Assembly: GCA_028290305.1 (NCBI GenBank)
Contig: JAQGKC010000401.1
Span: forward strand, 1 to 6,008
Source: Bradyrhizobium sp.
GTDB lineage: Bacteria; Pseudomonadota; Alphaproteobacteria; Rhizobiales; Xanthobacteraceae
Reading direction: 5' to 3'
Length of the DNA: 6,008 nucleotides
A model generated the notes under the pieces. That model saw nothing but the letters and a program-made list of their open reading frames with translations, had not been told where the DNA came from and did not search any database. This document shows positions 1 through 5,530 of the stretch, piece by piece; the first letter of the stretch is position 1; each line of letters opens with the position of its first letter. A program made the position numbers and the translations under genes.

Positions 1-426
1 GGCGCTGGAGTTGGCGCCGACCAGGGCATCGAGCACGCGATCCTCGGCGGCGAGCTGCGCACGCGCCTGCACGTCCTTGCGCTTGCGCTCCCGGGTCTGC
101 GCGATCGCGACCTCGACGAGATCGCGAATGATCTGCTCGACGTCGCGGCCGACATAACCGACTTCGGTGAATTTCGTGGCCTCCACCTTGATGAACGGCG
201 CGCCGGCGAGTTTCGCGAGCCGCCGCGCGATTTCGGTCTTGCCGACGCCGGTAGGCCCGATCATCAGGATGTTTTTTGGCAGCACTTCCTCACGCAAGGA
301 GCCGCTGAGCTGCAGCCGCCGCCAGCGGTTGCGCAGCGCGATGGAGACCGCGCGCTTGGCGTCGGTCTGGCCGATGATGAAGCGGTCGAGTTCGGAAACG
401 ATTTCGCGGGGGGAGAAGTCGGTCAT
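1..426 (-). CDS. hslU: HslU (ClpY), AAA+ unfoldase subunit of the HslUV protease, N-terminal part
   Basis: HslU is the hexameric cytoplasmic ATPase that unfolds substrates and threads them into the HslV peptidase. The 142 codons present read [20 protein letters not shown] at the N-terminus. They include the Walker A motif GPTGVGKT (residues 57-64) and the GYVG pore-loop motif (90-93), at the same positions as I recall for the E. coli protein. The start of the inserted I domain follows, with a charged stretch RERKRKD near 112-118. The frame stays open to the window edge, so roughly two thirds of the usual 430-450 residues are missing. The ATG is at 426-424, with an AGGG only 3 nt upstream, which is a rather close ribosome binding site. 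It is the last gene of the minus-strand cluster, 47 nt after the acetyltransferase stop, and is probably co-transcribed with hslV. Identification is firm; nothing can be said about the C-terminal part. Confidence 0.97.
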   Translation of the reverse strand, partial: MTDFSPREIVSELDRFIIGQTDAKRAVSIALRNRWRRLQLSGSLREEVLPKNILMIGPTGVGKTEIARRLAKLAGAPFIKVEATKFTEVGYVGRDVEQIIRDLVEVAIAQTRERKRKDVQARAQLAAEDRVLDALVGANSSA

Positions 427-430
427 GGGC

Positions 431-440
431 CCTAGCTAGG
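431..440. repeat. Perfect 10-bp palindrome CCTAGCTAGG upstream of hslU
   Basis: The sequence is its own reverse complement and lies 5-14 nt ahead of the hslU start codon, covering the AGGG that would serve as ribosome binding site. A GGGCCC palindrome (427-432) adjoins it. CTAG-containing words are generally rare in proteobacterial genomes. It may be chance, or a short structure affecting access to the hslU ribosome binding site. Confidence 0.4.
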
Positions 441-473
441 TTTAAAATGTTGCGAGAACAAGCGGCATTGAGG

Positions 474-956
474 TCATGGGTTGCGCGCCATCAGCAGCGC
501 GGGGCCGTCGGGCGTATCGACGATGCGGTCGCGGCAAAATCCTGCCTTCTCATACGCCCGGATCGCCCGCTCGTTGGCGGGGGCGGGATCGATCACGACG
601 CGCGGGATTCCCAAAGCGAGCAAGCGGTCCGCAAAGGCGCGGATGAATGCGGAGCCATGACCGCAATCGAGCATGTCGGCTTCGCCGATAAACTGGTCAA
701 GGCCGCGCGTGCCTTCCGGTTGCGAGCCGAACCCGGTATCCCAGGCACTGAGATTGTAACACTGCAAATAAGCGAATTCCCGCGCGTCGGCCGATACGAT
801 GAACTGCGCCATGTCCTGATGGTGGAGCTCGCCACTCACGAGTTCGAATTGCTCTGAAGGGTCGTGCCACCATCGAGAGACATGCGGTGCCTCGAGCCAC
901 CGCTGAATCGTCGGCAGGTCGGTGACGGACATCGGGCGGAACGCGTATGCCGTCAT
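474..956 (-). CDS. GNAT-family N-acetyltransferase, AAC(6')-like
   Basis: A predicted cytoplasmic acetyl-CoA-dependent N-acetyltransferase of 160 residues. The fold is recognised from an N-terminal FRPMSVTDLPTIQRWLEAPHV segment, the acetyl-CoA-binding region around CGHGSAFIRAFADRL (98-112), and the C-terminal block DPAPANERAIRAYEKAGF (123-140) followed by TPDGPALLM. The phrases RGLDQFIGE (84-92) and the C-terminal block resemble AAC(6')-Ib aminoglycoside acetyltransferases and related siderophore-type acetyltransferases as I remember them. The substrate is unknown and a resistance role is not implied. I chose the ATG at 956, 2 nt after the hslV stop. A start at 1013 in the same frame would overlap hslV by 55 nt and add residues that do not look like the family. 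No clear ribosome binding site precedes 956, so translation is probably coupled to hslV. It lies between hslV and hslU in one presumed transcript. Confidence 0.88.
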   Translation of the reverse strand: MTAYAFRPMSVTDLPTIQRWLEAPHVSRWWHDPSEQFELVSGELHHQDMAQFIVSADAREFAYLQCYNLSAWDTGFGSQPEGTRGLDQFIGEADMLDCGHGSAFIRAFADRLLALGIPRVVIDPAPANERAIRAYEKAGFCRDRIVDTPDGPALLMARNP

Positions 957-958
957 GC

Positions 959-1522
959 TCAGCCCGTCGTGGTCAGCGTCTCGATGGTCACATTGCGATT
1001 CGTGTAGACGCAAATATCGGCAGCGATATCCAGCGCGCGGCGCACGATGGTCTCGGCATCCTTGTCGGTATCGACCAGCGCGCGTGCGGCCGCCAGCGCA
1101 TAATTGCCGCCAGACCCGATCGCCATCACGCCGGCTTCCGGCTCCAGAACGTCGCCGGTTCCGGTCAGAACCAGCGAAACCTCCTTGTCGGCGACGATCA
1201 TCATCGCCTCCAGCCGCCGCAGATAGCGGTCGGTACGCCAGTCCTTGGCAAGCTCGACCGCGGCGCGGGTCAGTTGCCCCGGATATTGCTCGAGCTTGCT
1301 TTCCAGCCGCTCGAACAGCGTGAAGGCATCGGCCGTGGCTCCCGCGAAACCGCCGATAACGTCGCCTTTACCGAGTTTGCGGACCTTTTTGGCGTTGGAT
1401 TTGATGACGGTCTGGCCGATCGACACCTGCCCGTCGCCGCCGATCACCACCTTGCCGCCCTTGCGGACCGTCAAAATGGTGGTGCCGTGCCAGACTGGCG
1501 ACTGGGGTTCTGATGCTTGCAT
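959..1522 (-). CDS. hslV: HslV (ClpQ), peptidase subunit of the HslUV protease
   Basis: HslV is the proteasome-like threonine peptidase that forms a double hexamer capped by HslU in the cytoplasm. The 187-residue product contains the hallmark [19 protein letters not shown] with the catalytic N-terminal threonine at Thr14 of the precursor, then [15 protein letters not shown] sequence, [18 protein letters not shown], the AKDWRTD block, AIGSGGNYA and YTNRN near the end, closely matching E. coli HslV. A leader of 13 residues ([13 protein letters not shown]) must be removed to free the threonine; E. coli HslV loses only its Met. The ATG at 1522 is preceded by GAGG 6 nt upstream (1529-1532 on the plus strand). 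It is the first gene of the minus-strand cluster and diverges from hisB. Length and motifs are complete. Confidence 0.97.
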   Translation of the reverse strand: MQASEPQSPVWHGTTILTVRKGGKVVIGGDGQVSIGQTVIKSNAKKVRKLGKGDVIGGFAGATADAFTLFERLESKLEQYPGQLTRAAVELAKDWRTDRYLRRLEAMMIVADKEVSLVLTGTGDVLEPEAGVMAIGSGGNYALAAARALVDTDKDAETIVRRALDIAADICVYTNRNVTIETLTTTG

Positions 1523-1528
1523 GGAGTA

Positions 1529-1532
1529 CCTC
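1529..1532 (-). promoter_or_regulatory. Ribosome binding site of hslV
   Basis: GAGG on the minus strand, 6 nt before the ATG at 1522, supports the long form of HslV with its 13-residue leader. A start directly before the catalytic threonine is not available as a Met codon. Confidence 0.6.
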
Positions 1533-1551
1533 GCGTTCGGCCAGATTTAGG

Positions 1552-1578
1552 GATTGGCGTGTTGGGTTACAATCCAAG
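1552..1578 (-). promoter_or_regulatory. Candidate heat-shock-like promoter for hslV
   Basis: On the minus strand CTTGGA (1578-1573) is followed after 15 nt by CCAATC (1557-1552), and then by CCCTAAAT (1552-1545). CTTG boxes paired with a C-rich, CCAT-like box are typical of RpoH (sigma-32) promoters, and hslVU is a classical heat-shock operon. The match is partial. Transcription would start about 20-25 nt ahead of the hslV ATG, leaving room for the ribosome binding site. Inference from motif and gene identity only. Confidence 0.3.
1562..1577. repeat. Short inverted repeat in the hslV-hisB divergent region
   Basis: TTGGGTT and AATCCAA are inverted repeats matching at 6 of 7 positions around a 2-nt centre. 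The dyad overlaps the possible hslV -35 box, so it could be an operator, but 16-bp imperfect dyads also arise by chance. Confidence 0.3.
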
Positions 1579-1601
1579 GCGTTTTGCACGGCGTTTTGGC
1601 G
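1578..1601. repeat. Two tandem 12-bp units beginning GGCGTTTTG
   Basis: The words GGCGTTTTGCAC (1578-1589) and GGCGTTTTGGCG (1590-1601) share their first nine bases and follow each other directly in the non-coding region between hslV and hisB. The period of 12 is near one helical turn. The function is unknown; it may be a small local duplication. Confidence 0.4.
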
Positions 1602-1642
1602 CCGGATTCCGGTCACCATAGGCCGAAGTTGAGCCTCAGGCG

Positions 1643-1675
1643 GGCCATCCCGCAGTAGCGAAGGCGGGATGAGCC
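1643..1675. repeat. Hairpin-forming inverted repeat upstream of hisB
   Basis: CATCCCGC (1646-1653) and GCGGGATG (1664-1671) pair perfectly over 8 bp around a 10-nt loop. The stem extends by GGC (1643-1645) with GCC (1673-1675) across one bulged A. No T-run follows at once, so an intrinsic terminator is unlikely. It may be an intergenic palindromic repeat or an element of the hisB 5' leader. It swallows the ATG at 1669-1671, an in-frame alternative hisB start, which argues against that start being used. Confidence 0.55.
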
Positions 1676-1698
1676 TGTTAAAAGGGCGCGTTTTCGCG

Positions 1699-1705
1699 AA
1701 GGAAG
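1699..1705 (+). promoter_or_regulatory. Ribosome binding site of hisB
   Basis: AAGGAAG lies 8 nt before the ATG at 1714 and is the best ribosome binding site in the region. It decides the hisB start in favour of 1714 over the in-frame ATG at 1669, which would add 15 residues without family support. Confidence 0.75.
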
Positions 1706-1713
1706 CACTTTTC

Positions 1714-2307
1714 ATGCGCACGGCGACCATCAAGCGCAAGACCAAAGAGACCGATATCGAGGTGACGGTGAACCTCGACGGATCCGGCGTGTCCGACATT
1801 GCCACCGGAATCGGCTTTTTCGACCATATGCTCGACCTGCTGTCCCGGCATTCGCGCATCGACCTCACCGTGAAGGCGGAGGGCGACCTTCACATCGACC
1901 ACCACCACACCACGGAAGATGTCGGGATCGCGCTCGGACAGGCGGTCAAGCAGGCGCTCGGCACCATGGCTGGCATCACCCGCTATGCCAGTATCCACAT
2001 GCCGATGGACGAGACGCTGTCGCGCGTCGTGATCGACATTTCGGGGCGCCCGGTGCTGGTGTTCAAGGTGGAGTTTCCACGCGACAAGGTCGGCAATTTC
2101 GACACCGAGCTGGTTCGCGAGTGGTTCAACGCCTTTGCGATCAATGCCGGCGTGACTTTGCACGTCGAGACCTTATATGGCGAGAACAGCCATCATATCG
2201 CCGAATCCTGCTTCAAGGGTCTGGCGAGGGCGTTGCGAGCGGCAGTCGCGATCGACCCGCGCGCCGCGGGCGAAGTGCCATCCACCAAGGGTCAGCTCGG
2301 CGGCTGA
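1714..2307 (+). CDS. hisB: Imidazoleglycerol-phosphate dehydratase (monofunctional HisB)
   Basis: It dehydrates imidazole glycerol phosphate to imidazole acetol phosphate in histidine biosynthesis. The 197 residues match the usual monofunctional length; no N-terminal histidinol-phosphatase domain as in E. coli HisB is present. Visible signatures are GIGFFDHML (32-40), the metal-binding DHHHTTED (62-69), a second metal-binding block GENSHHIAE (156-164), and the C-terminal PSTKGQL. The two His-rich blocks are the known manganese ligands of the family. The start at 1714 is set by the ribosome binding site at 1699-1705 and by the typical beginning [10 protein letters not shown]. It is the first gene of the plus-strand cluster, divergent from hslV and 87 nt ahead of the DUF2628 gene. 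No histidine-codon-rich leader ORF was seen upstream. Confidence 0.97.
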   Translation: MRTATIKRKTKETDIEVTVNLDGSGVSDIATGIGFFDHMLDLLSRHSRIDLTVKAEGDLHIDHHHTTEDVGIALGQAVKQALGTMAGITRYASIHMPMDETLSRVVIDISGRPVLVFKVEFPRDKVGNFDTELVREWFNAFAINAGVTLHVETLYGENSHHIAESCFKGLARALRAAVAIDPRAAGEVPSTKGQLGG

Positions 2308-2325
2308 TTGCTGGTCTTTTTGTTT

Positions 2326-2372
2326 GAGCATGATGTTTTCGGAAAACGTTCCCACTTTTCCTGATCGTGCTC
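2326..2372. repeat. Rhizobiales-type intergenic palindrome between hisB and the DUF2628 gene
   Basis: The outer arms GAGCATGAT (2326-2334) and ATCGTGCTC (2364-2372) pair over 9 bp with one G-U. Inside, GTTTTC and GAAAAC (2335-2347) form a second small dyad, and the GGAAAA at 2341-2346 can also pair with TTTTCC at 2356-2361. I recognise the pattern (GAGCATGAT, then TTTTCGGAAAA, then CCCACTTTTCC, then a closing GTGCTC) as a palindromic intergenic element common in Bradyrhizobium and relatives, from memory rather than a search. It lies inside the presumed his transcript and could act on mRNA stability or cause partial termination. Confidence 0.7.
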
Positions 2373-2394
2373 TGGTTCTCGGCGGAGAGTTACG

Positions 2395-2925
2395 ATGCCG
2401 GTCTACACAGTTCATGCCCCGGTGACGGCCAGTATGGATCTCGCCGCGACCGACCGCTTCGCATTCGTTCGCGACGGATTTCACGTCTGGGCCATGCTTC
2501 TCGGCCCGTTCTGGCTTGCCTGGCACCGCCTGTGGCTGGCGTTGATCGGCTGGATCGTGGTGATGATCGCGCTTGAGGCCGGAATGGTGCGCCTCGGCGT
2601 TGGCGCAGGCGCGATCTTTTATGTAGATGCGCTGGTCGCGCTGCTGATGGGATTTGAAGCGGCGAGCCTCAAGCGCTGGACCCTGTCGCGACGCAATTGG
2701 CGCCAGCTCGACATTGTCGTCGCCGACGACGAGGAATCAGCCGAGCGGCGTTTTTTCGATCGCTGGACCGCCAAGCGGCGGGGTCTCAGCAACGATCAAT
2801 CCGCGGTCGATCGCGGCGGCCCGCCGCCGACGCGCGATATTCCGGGCCTGCCATTTTCGCGGCCGCCGCCGTTGCCGCAGAGTGAGATCATCGGATTGTT
2901 TCCAGAACCGGGAGCGTCGCGTTGA
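2395..2925 (+). CDS. DUF2628 small membrane protein
   Basis: A 176-residue predicted inner-membrane protein of unknown function. The segment [24 protein letters not shown] (24-47) carries the pattern I associate with DUF2628. Hydrophobic segments lie at about 31-43, 46-66 and 72-90, followed by a basic stretch [14 protein letters not shown] (91-104) suggestive of cytoplasmic placement. An acidic and basic region follows, then a Pro-rich tail (142-161, with two PPP runs) ending in [16 protein letters not shown] at 2384-2387 sits 7 nt before the ATG. The stop codon overlaps the hisH start by 4 nt, and the hisH ribosome binding site lies within the last codons, so the two are probably translated together. 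Its link to histidine synthesis is only positional; no catalytic motif is visible. Confidence 0.85.
   Translation: MPVYTVHAPVTASMDLAATDRFAFVRDGFHVWAMLLGPFWLAWHRLWLALIGWIVVMIALEAGMVRLGVGAGAIFYVDALVALLMGFEAASLKRWTLSRRNWRQLDIVVADDEESAERRFFDRWTAKRRGLSNDQSAVDRGGPPPTRDIPGLPFSRPPPLPQSEIIGLFPEPGASR
2910..2914 (+). promoter_or_regulatory. Ribosome binding site of hisH
   Basis: GGGAG inside the last codons of the DUF2628 gene lies 7 nt before the TTG at 2922. It supports the TTG as the true hisH start, because no ATG or GTG is available at the correct N-terminus. Confidence 0.7.
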
Positions 2926-3572
2926 GCGTTGCCATCATCGATTACGGCTCCGGCAATCTGCACTCGGCCGCGAAAGCGTTCGAGCGCGCAAGCCGCGGCA
3001 TGGAAACGCCTGACAAGATCGTTGTGACCCGCGATCCGGAGGTGGTGTATCGCGCCGATCGCATCGTGCTGCCCGGCGTCGGCGCCTTCGCCGATTGCCG
3101 CAGGGGCCTCGACGCGCTTGATGGCATGATCGAGGCGATGACGGAGGCCGTGCGCAACAAGGCGCGGCCGTTCTTCGGCATCTGCGTCGGCATGCAGTTG
3201 ATGGCGACCCGCGGCAAGGAACATGTGATTACGGATGGTTTCAACTGGATCGCCGGCGACGTCGAAAAGATTTCGCCACGCGAGGAGAATTTGAAAATTC
3301 CGCATATGGGCTGGAATACGCTCGATATGATCAGGGAGCATCCGGTGCTTGAGCGGCTGCCGCTGGGCCCGAAAGGCCGCCACGCCTATTTCGTGCACTC
3401 CTATCACCTCAACGCCACCAACGAGGCGGACGTGCTGGCACGCGCGGATTACGGCGGCCCGGTCACGGCGATCGTCGGCAAGGACACTGCGATCGGCACC
3501 CAGTTTCACCCCGAGAAGAGCCAGCGTTTCGGACTGGCTTTGATTTCAAATTTCCTGAAGTGGAAGCCGTGA
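2922..3572 (+). CDS. hisH: Imidazole glycerol phosphate synthase, glutaminase subunit HisH
   Basis: HisH hydrolyses glutamine and passes ammonia to HisF, which makes imidazole glycerol phosphate and AICAR. The 216-residue protein begins [20 protein letters not shown] and shows the class I glutamine amidotransferase features: oxyanion region LPGVGAF (50-56), nucleophile elbow FFGICVGMQ with Cys88, and TQFHPEKS with His196 and Glu198 completing the triad. The start is TTG, overlapping the stop of the upstream gene in the four bases TTGA. This start is supported by GGGAG 7 nt upstream and by the conserved AIIDYGSGN beginning. The stop in turn overlaps the hisA start by 4 nt. Slightly longer than E. 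coli HisH, within the family range. Confidence 0.97.
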   Translation: MSVAIIDYGSGNLHSAAKAFERASRGMETPDKIVVTRDPEVVYRADRIVLPGVGAFADCRRGLDALDGMIEAMTEAVRNKARPFFGICVGMQLMATRGKEHVITDGFNWIAGDVEKISPREENLKIPHMGWNTLDMIREHPVLERLPLGPKGRHAYFVHSYHLNATNEADVLARADYGGPVTAIVGKDTAIGTQFHPEKSQRFGLALISNFLKWKP

Positions 3573-4309
3573 TTCTCTTTCCCGCCATCGATCTGAAGAA
3601 CGGCCAGTGCGTGCGCCTCGAACAGGGCGATATGGCGCGCGCGACCGTGTTCAACCTCGATCCGGTTGCGCAGGCGCGCGCCTTCGCCGCGCAGGGATTC
3701 GAATATCTACACGTGGTCGATCTCGATGGCGCCTTTGCCGGCAAGCCGATGAACGCGTTGGCGGTCGAAGCCATGCTCAAATCGGTCACCATCCCGGTGC
3801 AGCTCGGCGGCGGCATCCGCGACCTGAACACGGTCGAGGCCTGGCTCACCAAGGGCGTTGCGCGCGTGATCATCGGCACCGCCGCGGTGCGTGACCCCGA
3901 GCTTGTGAAAAGTGCGGCGAAAAAATTCCCCGGCCGCGTTGCGGTGGGTCTCGACGCACGCGACGGCAAGGTCGCGGTCGATGGCTGGGCCGAGACATCG
4001 CAGGTCACCGCACTCGAAATTGCACAACGCTTCGAGGACGCCGGCGTCGCCGCGATCATCTTCACCGATATTGCACGCGACGGCCTTTTGAAGGGCCTCA
4101 ATCTCGACGCCACCATTGCGCTCGCCGAACGCATTTCGATCCCCATCATCGCCTCCGGCGGTTTTGCTTCCATTGAAGATGTCAAAGCGATGCTGACGCC
4201 GCGGGCGAGGAAACTGGCCGGCGCGATCGCCGGCCGCGCCCTCTATGATGGCCGGCTCGATCCCACCGCTGCATTGACGCTTATTCGTAACGCGCGGGCC
4301 GCGGCCTAG
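3569..4309 (+). CDS. hisA: ProFAR isomerase HisA
   Basis: HisA isomerises ProFAR to PRFAR by an Amadori rearrangement, giving the substrate of HisF-HisH. The 246-residue (beta/alpha)8 barrel shows the catalytic pair Asp8 (FPAIDLKNG) and Asp129 (GLDARDG), the phosphate-binding QLGGGIR (78-84) and IASGG (194-198) loops, and FTDIARDG (165-172). I chose the GTG at 3569, giving MILFPAIDL as in most HisA proteins. A GTG at 3560 would add three residues and overlap hisH more deeply. The chosen start overlaps the hisH stop in the four bases GTGA, with GAAG 8 nt upstream, so the gene is probably coupled to hisH. hisF starts 10 nt after its stop. HisA and HisF are related barrels; the short N-terminus and ARDG motif separate this one from HisF. 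Confidence 0.96.
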   Translation: MILFPAIDLKNGQCVRLEQGDMARATVFNLDPVAQARAFAAQGFEYLHVVDLDGAFAGKPMNALAVEAMLKSVTIPVQLGGGIRDLNTVEAWLTKGVARVIIGTAAVRDPELVKSAAKKFPGRVAVGLDARDGKVAVDGWAETSQVTALEIAQRFEDAGVAAIIFTDIARDGLLKGLNLDATIALAERISIPIIASGGFASIEDVKAMLTPRARKLAGAIAGRALYDGRLDPTAALTLIRNARAAA

Positions 4310-4319
4310 GAGTTTTCCG

Positions 4320-5096
4320 ATGTTCAAGGTGCGCGTGATTCCCTGTCTCGATGTCAAGGACGGCCGGGTCGTCAAGGGCGTCAACTTCGTCGATTTGCGC
4401 GATGCCGGCGATCCCGTGGAAGCGGCCATCGCCTATGATGCCGCCGGCGCGGACGAACTGTGTTTTCTCGACATTACGGCCACGCATGAAAATCGCGGCA
4501 TCATGCTGGACGTGGTCAGGCGCACCGCGGAAGCTTGCTTCATGCCGCTGACGGTGGGTGGCGGCGTGCGCACCGTCGACGATATCCGCACGCTGCTGCG
4601 GTCCGGCGCGGATAAAGTTTCGATCAACAGCGCCGCTGTCAGCCGCCGCGAATTCGTCAAGGAAGCGGCCGAGAAATTCGGCGATCAGTGCATCGTAGTG
4701 GCAATCGACGCCAAGCGCGTGAAGCGCGGCGGCGGATCGGAGCGGTGGGAAATCTTCACCCATGGCGGCCGCAATTCGACCGGCATCGACGCCATCGAAT
4801 ACGCCCAGGAAGTGGTCTCGCTCGGCGCCGGTGAAATCCTGCTGACCTCCATGGATCGGGACGGCACCCGACAGGGATTTGACCTGCCCCTTACCCAAGC
4901 CGTTGCCGACAGTGTTTCAGTACCGGTGATCGCCTCAGGCGGGGTGGGCAATCTCGACCACCTGGTGGACGGCATCCGCGAGGGGCACGCGACCGCGGTG
5001 CTGGCGGCGTCGATCTTCCATTTTGGGGAATTTACCATACGTGAAGCCAAGGACCACATGGTCCGGGCCGGGCTGCCGATGCGGCTCGACCCCTGA
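4320..5096 (+). CDS. hisF: Imidazole glycerol phosphate synthase, cyclase subunit HisF
   Basis: HisF condenses ammonia from HisH with PRFAR to give imidazole glycerol phosphate and AICAR. The 258-residue (beta/alpha)8 barrel begins [19 protein letters not shown]. It carries the catalytic Asp11 and Asp130 (VVAIDAKR), Arg5, Lys19, Glu46 and Lys99 at the positions known for the Thermotoga enzyme, the TVGGGVR phosphate loop (78-84), LLTSMDRDG (174-182) and IASGG (204-208). The ATG is preceded by AGGAG (4308-4312) at 7-nt spacing; this site overlaps the stop codon of hisA. The protein is complete, with no missing key residues. An 80-nt gap holding a strong hairpin separates it from hisE. Confidence 0.98.
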   Translation: MFKVRVIPCLDVKDGRVVKGVNFVDLRDAGDPVEAAIAYDAAGADELCFLDITATHENRGIMLDVVRRTAEACFMPLTVGGGVRTVDDIRTLLRSGADKVSINSAAVSRREFVKEAAEKFGDQCIVVAIDAKRVKRGGGSERWEIFTHGGRNSTGIDAIEYAQEVVSLGAGEILLTSMDRDGTRQGFDLPLTQAVADSVSVPVIASGGVGNLDHLVDGIREGHATAVLAASIFHFGEFTIREAKDHMVRAGLPMRLDP

Positions 5097-5138
5097 CGAC
5101 TCTTTATGACAGAAGTGCTACATCCCATGGCATGAGTA

Positions 5139-5159
5139 GCGCCCGCGTCTTGCGGGCGC
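5139..5159. terminator. GC-rich hairpin between hisF and hisE
   Basis: GCGCCCGC (5139-5146) and GCGGGCGC (5152-5159) form a perfect 8-bp stem, all G-C, around a 5-nt loop. No T-run follows on either strand, so efficient intrinsic termination is doubtful. Partial termination, RNA processing or protection of the upstream transcript end are alternatives. Terminator is the nearest category, not a firm call. It lies 17 nt ahead of the hisE start. Confidence 0.4.
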
Positions 5160-5176
5160 ACGTGTGAGTTGAGTTG

Positions 5177-5500
5177 ATGTCCCGTTTTACGATCCACGAT
5201 CTCGCCGCCACCATCGATGCCCGCGCGGCGTCGGGCGGTGAGACGTCCTACACCCGCAAACTGCTGGACAAGGGTCCAGAGCATTGCGCCAAGAAATTTG
5301 GCGAGGAGGCTGTGGAAACCGTGATCGCCGCAGTCGAGAACGATCGCGACCATCTCATCGCCGAAAGCGCGGACCTGCTGTTTCACCTGCTGGTGCTTCT
5401 GAAATCGCGCGGCGTGAAGCTTGAGGATGTCGAGGCCGCATTGGCGCAGCGCACGACCATGTCTGGACTGGACGAGAAGGCCGCGCGCAAGCGCGACTAG
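5177..5500 (+). CDS. hisE: Phosphoribosyl-ATP pyrophosphatase HisE
   Basis: HisE hydrolyses phosphoribosyl-ATP to phosphoribosyl-AMP and pyrophosphate, the second step of histidine synthesis. The 107-residue all-alpha protein belongs to the MazG-like superfamily. The metal-binding helices show FGEEAVE (Glu43, Glu44, Glu47) and ESADLLFH (Glu63, Asp66), preceded by [17 protein letters not shown] (24-40). It is a stand-alone HisE, not fused to HisI (PR-AMP cyclohydrolase), which is absent from the window. The ATG at 5177 is preceded in frame by TTG at 5174, but ATG is the better start. The ribosome binding site is weak (GAG-rich sequence only). It follows hisF after 80 nt and precedes coaA by 30 nt. 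Confidence 0.95.
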   Translation: MSRFTIHDLAATIDARAASGGETSYTRKLLDKGPEHCAKKFGEEAVETVIAAVENDRDHLIAESADLLFHLLVLLKSRGVKLEDVEAALAQRTTMSGLDEKAARKRD

Positions 5501-5530
5501 GGCTTTGCCCCACTAGCTAAAGGCGGCTTC

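Noticed and set aside
957..1013. Extended start for the acetyltransferase at 1013
   Set aside because: It would overlap hslV by 55 nt and add 19 residues unlike the family. The ATG at 956 follows the hslV stop by 2 nt.
447..1513. Plus-strand open frames opposite the acetyltransferase and hslV
   Set aside because: The minus-strand reading gives clear GNAT and HslV proteins; the plus-strand translations match nothing recognisable.
1669..1713. Upstream ATG for hisB at 1669
   Set aside because: It lies within the hairpin stem, lacks a ribosome binding site and adds 15 residues not typical of HisB. The ATG at 1714 has AAGGAAG at good spacing.
1523..1713. Histidine attenuator, leader peptide or riboswitch upstream of hisB
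   Set aside because: No short ORF with a run of His codons and no terminator with a T-run were found. The only stem present lacks these features.
2796..3509. Minus-strand open frame (about 237 codons) opposite hisH
   Set aside because: Antisense shadow of hisH with no recognisable domain. Such frames are common in GC-rich genomes.
3560..3568. Earlier GTG start for hisA at 3560
   Set aside because: The family usually begins MILFPAIDL, which matches the GTG at 3569 with the compact 4-nt overlap.
3463..4185. Long minus-strand open frame (about 240 codons) opposite hisA
   Set aside because: It lies fully antisense to well-supported hisH and hisA, is rich in Ser, Arg, Ala and Thr as expected from reading GC-rich codons backwards, and shows no family motif.
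3707..4429. Minus-strand open frame (about 240 codons) spanning the hisA-hisF junction
   Set aside because: Antisense to two certain genes, with no plausible product or ribosome binding site.
4281..5386. Minus-strand open frames opposite hisF and hisE
   Set aside because: Composition mirrors the opposite strand and no conserved motif is visible.
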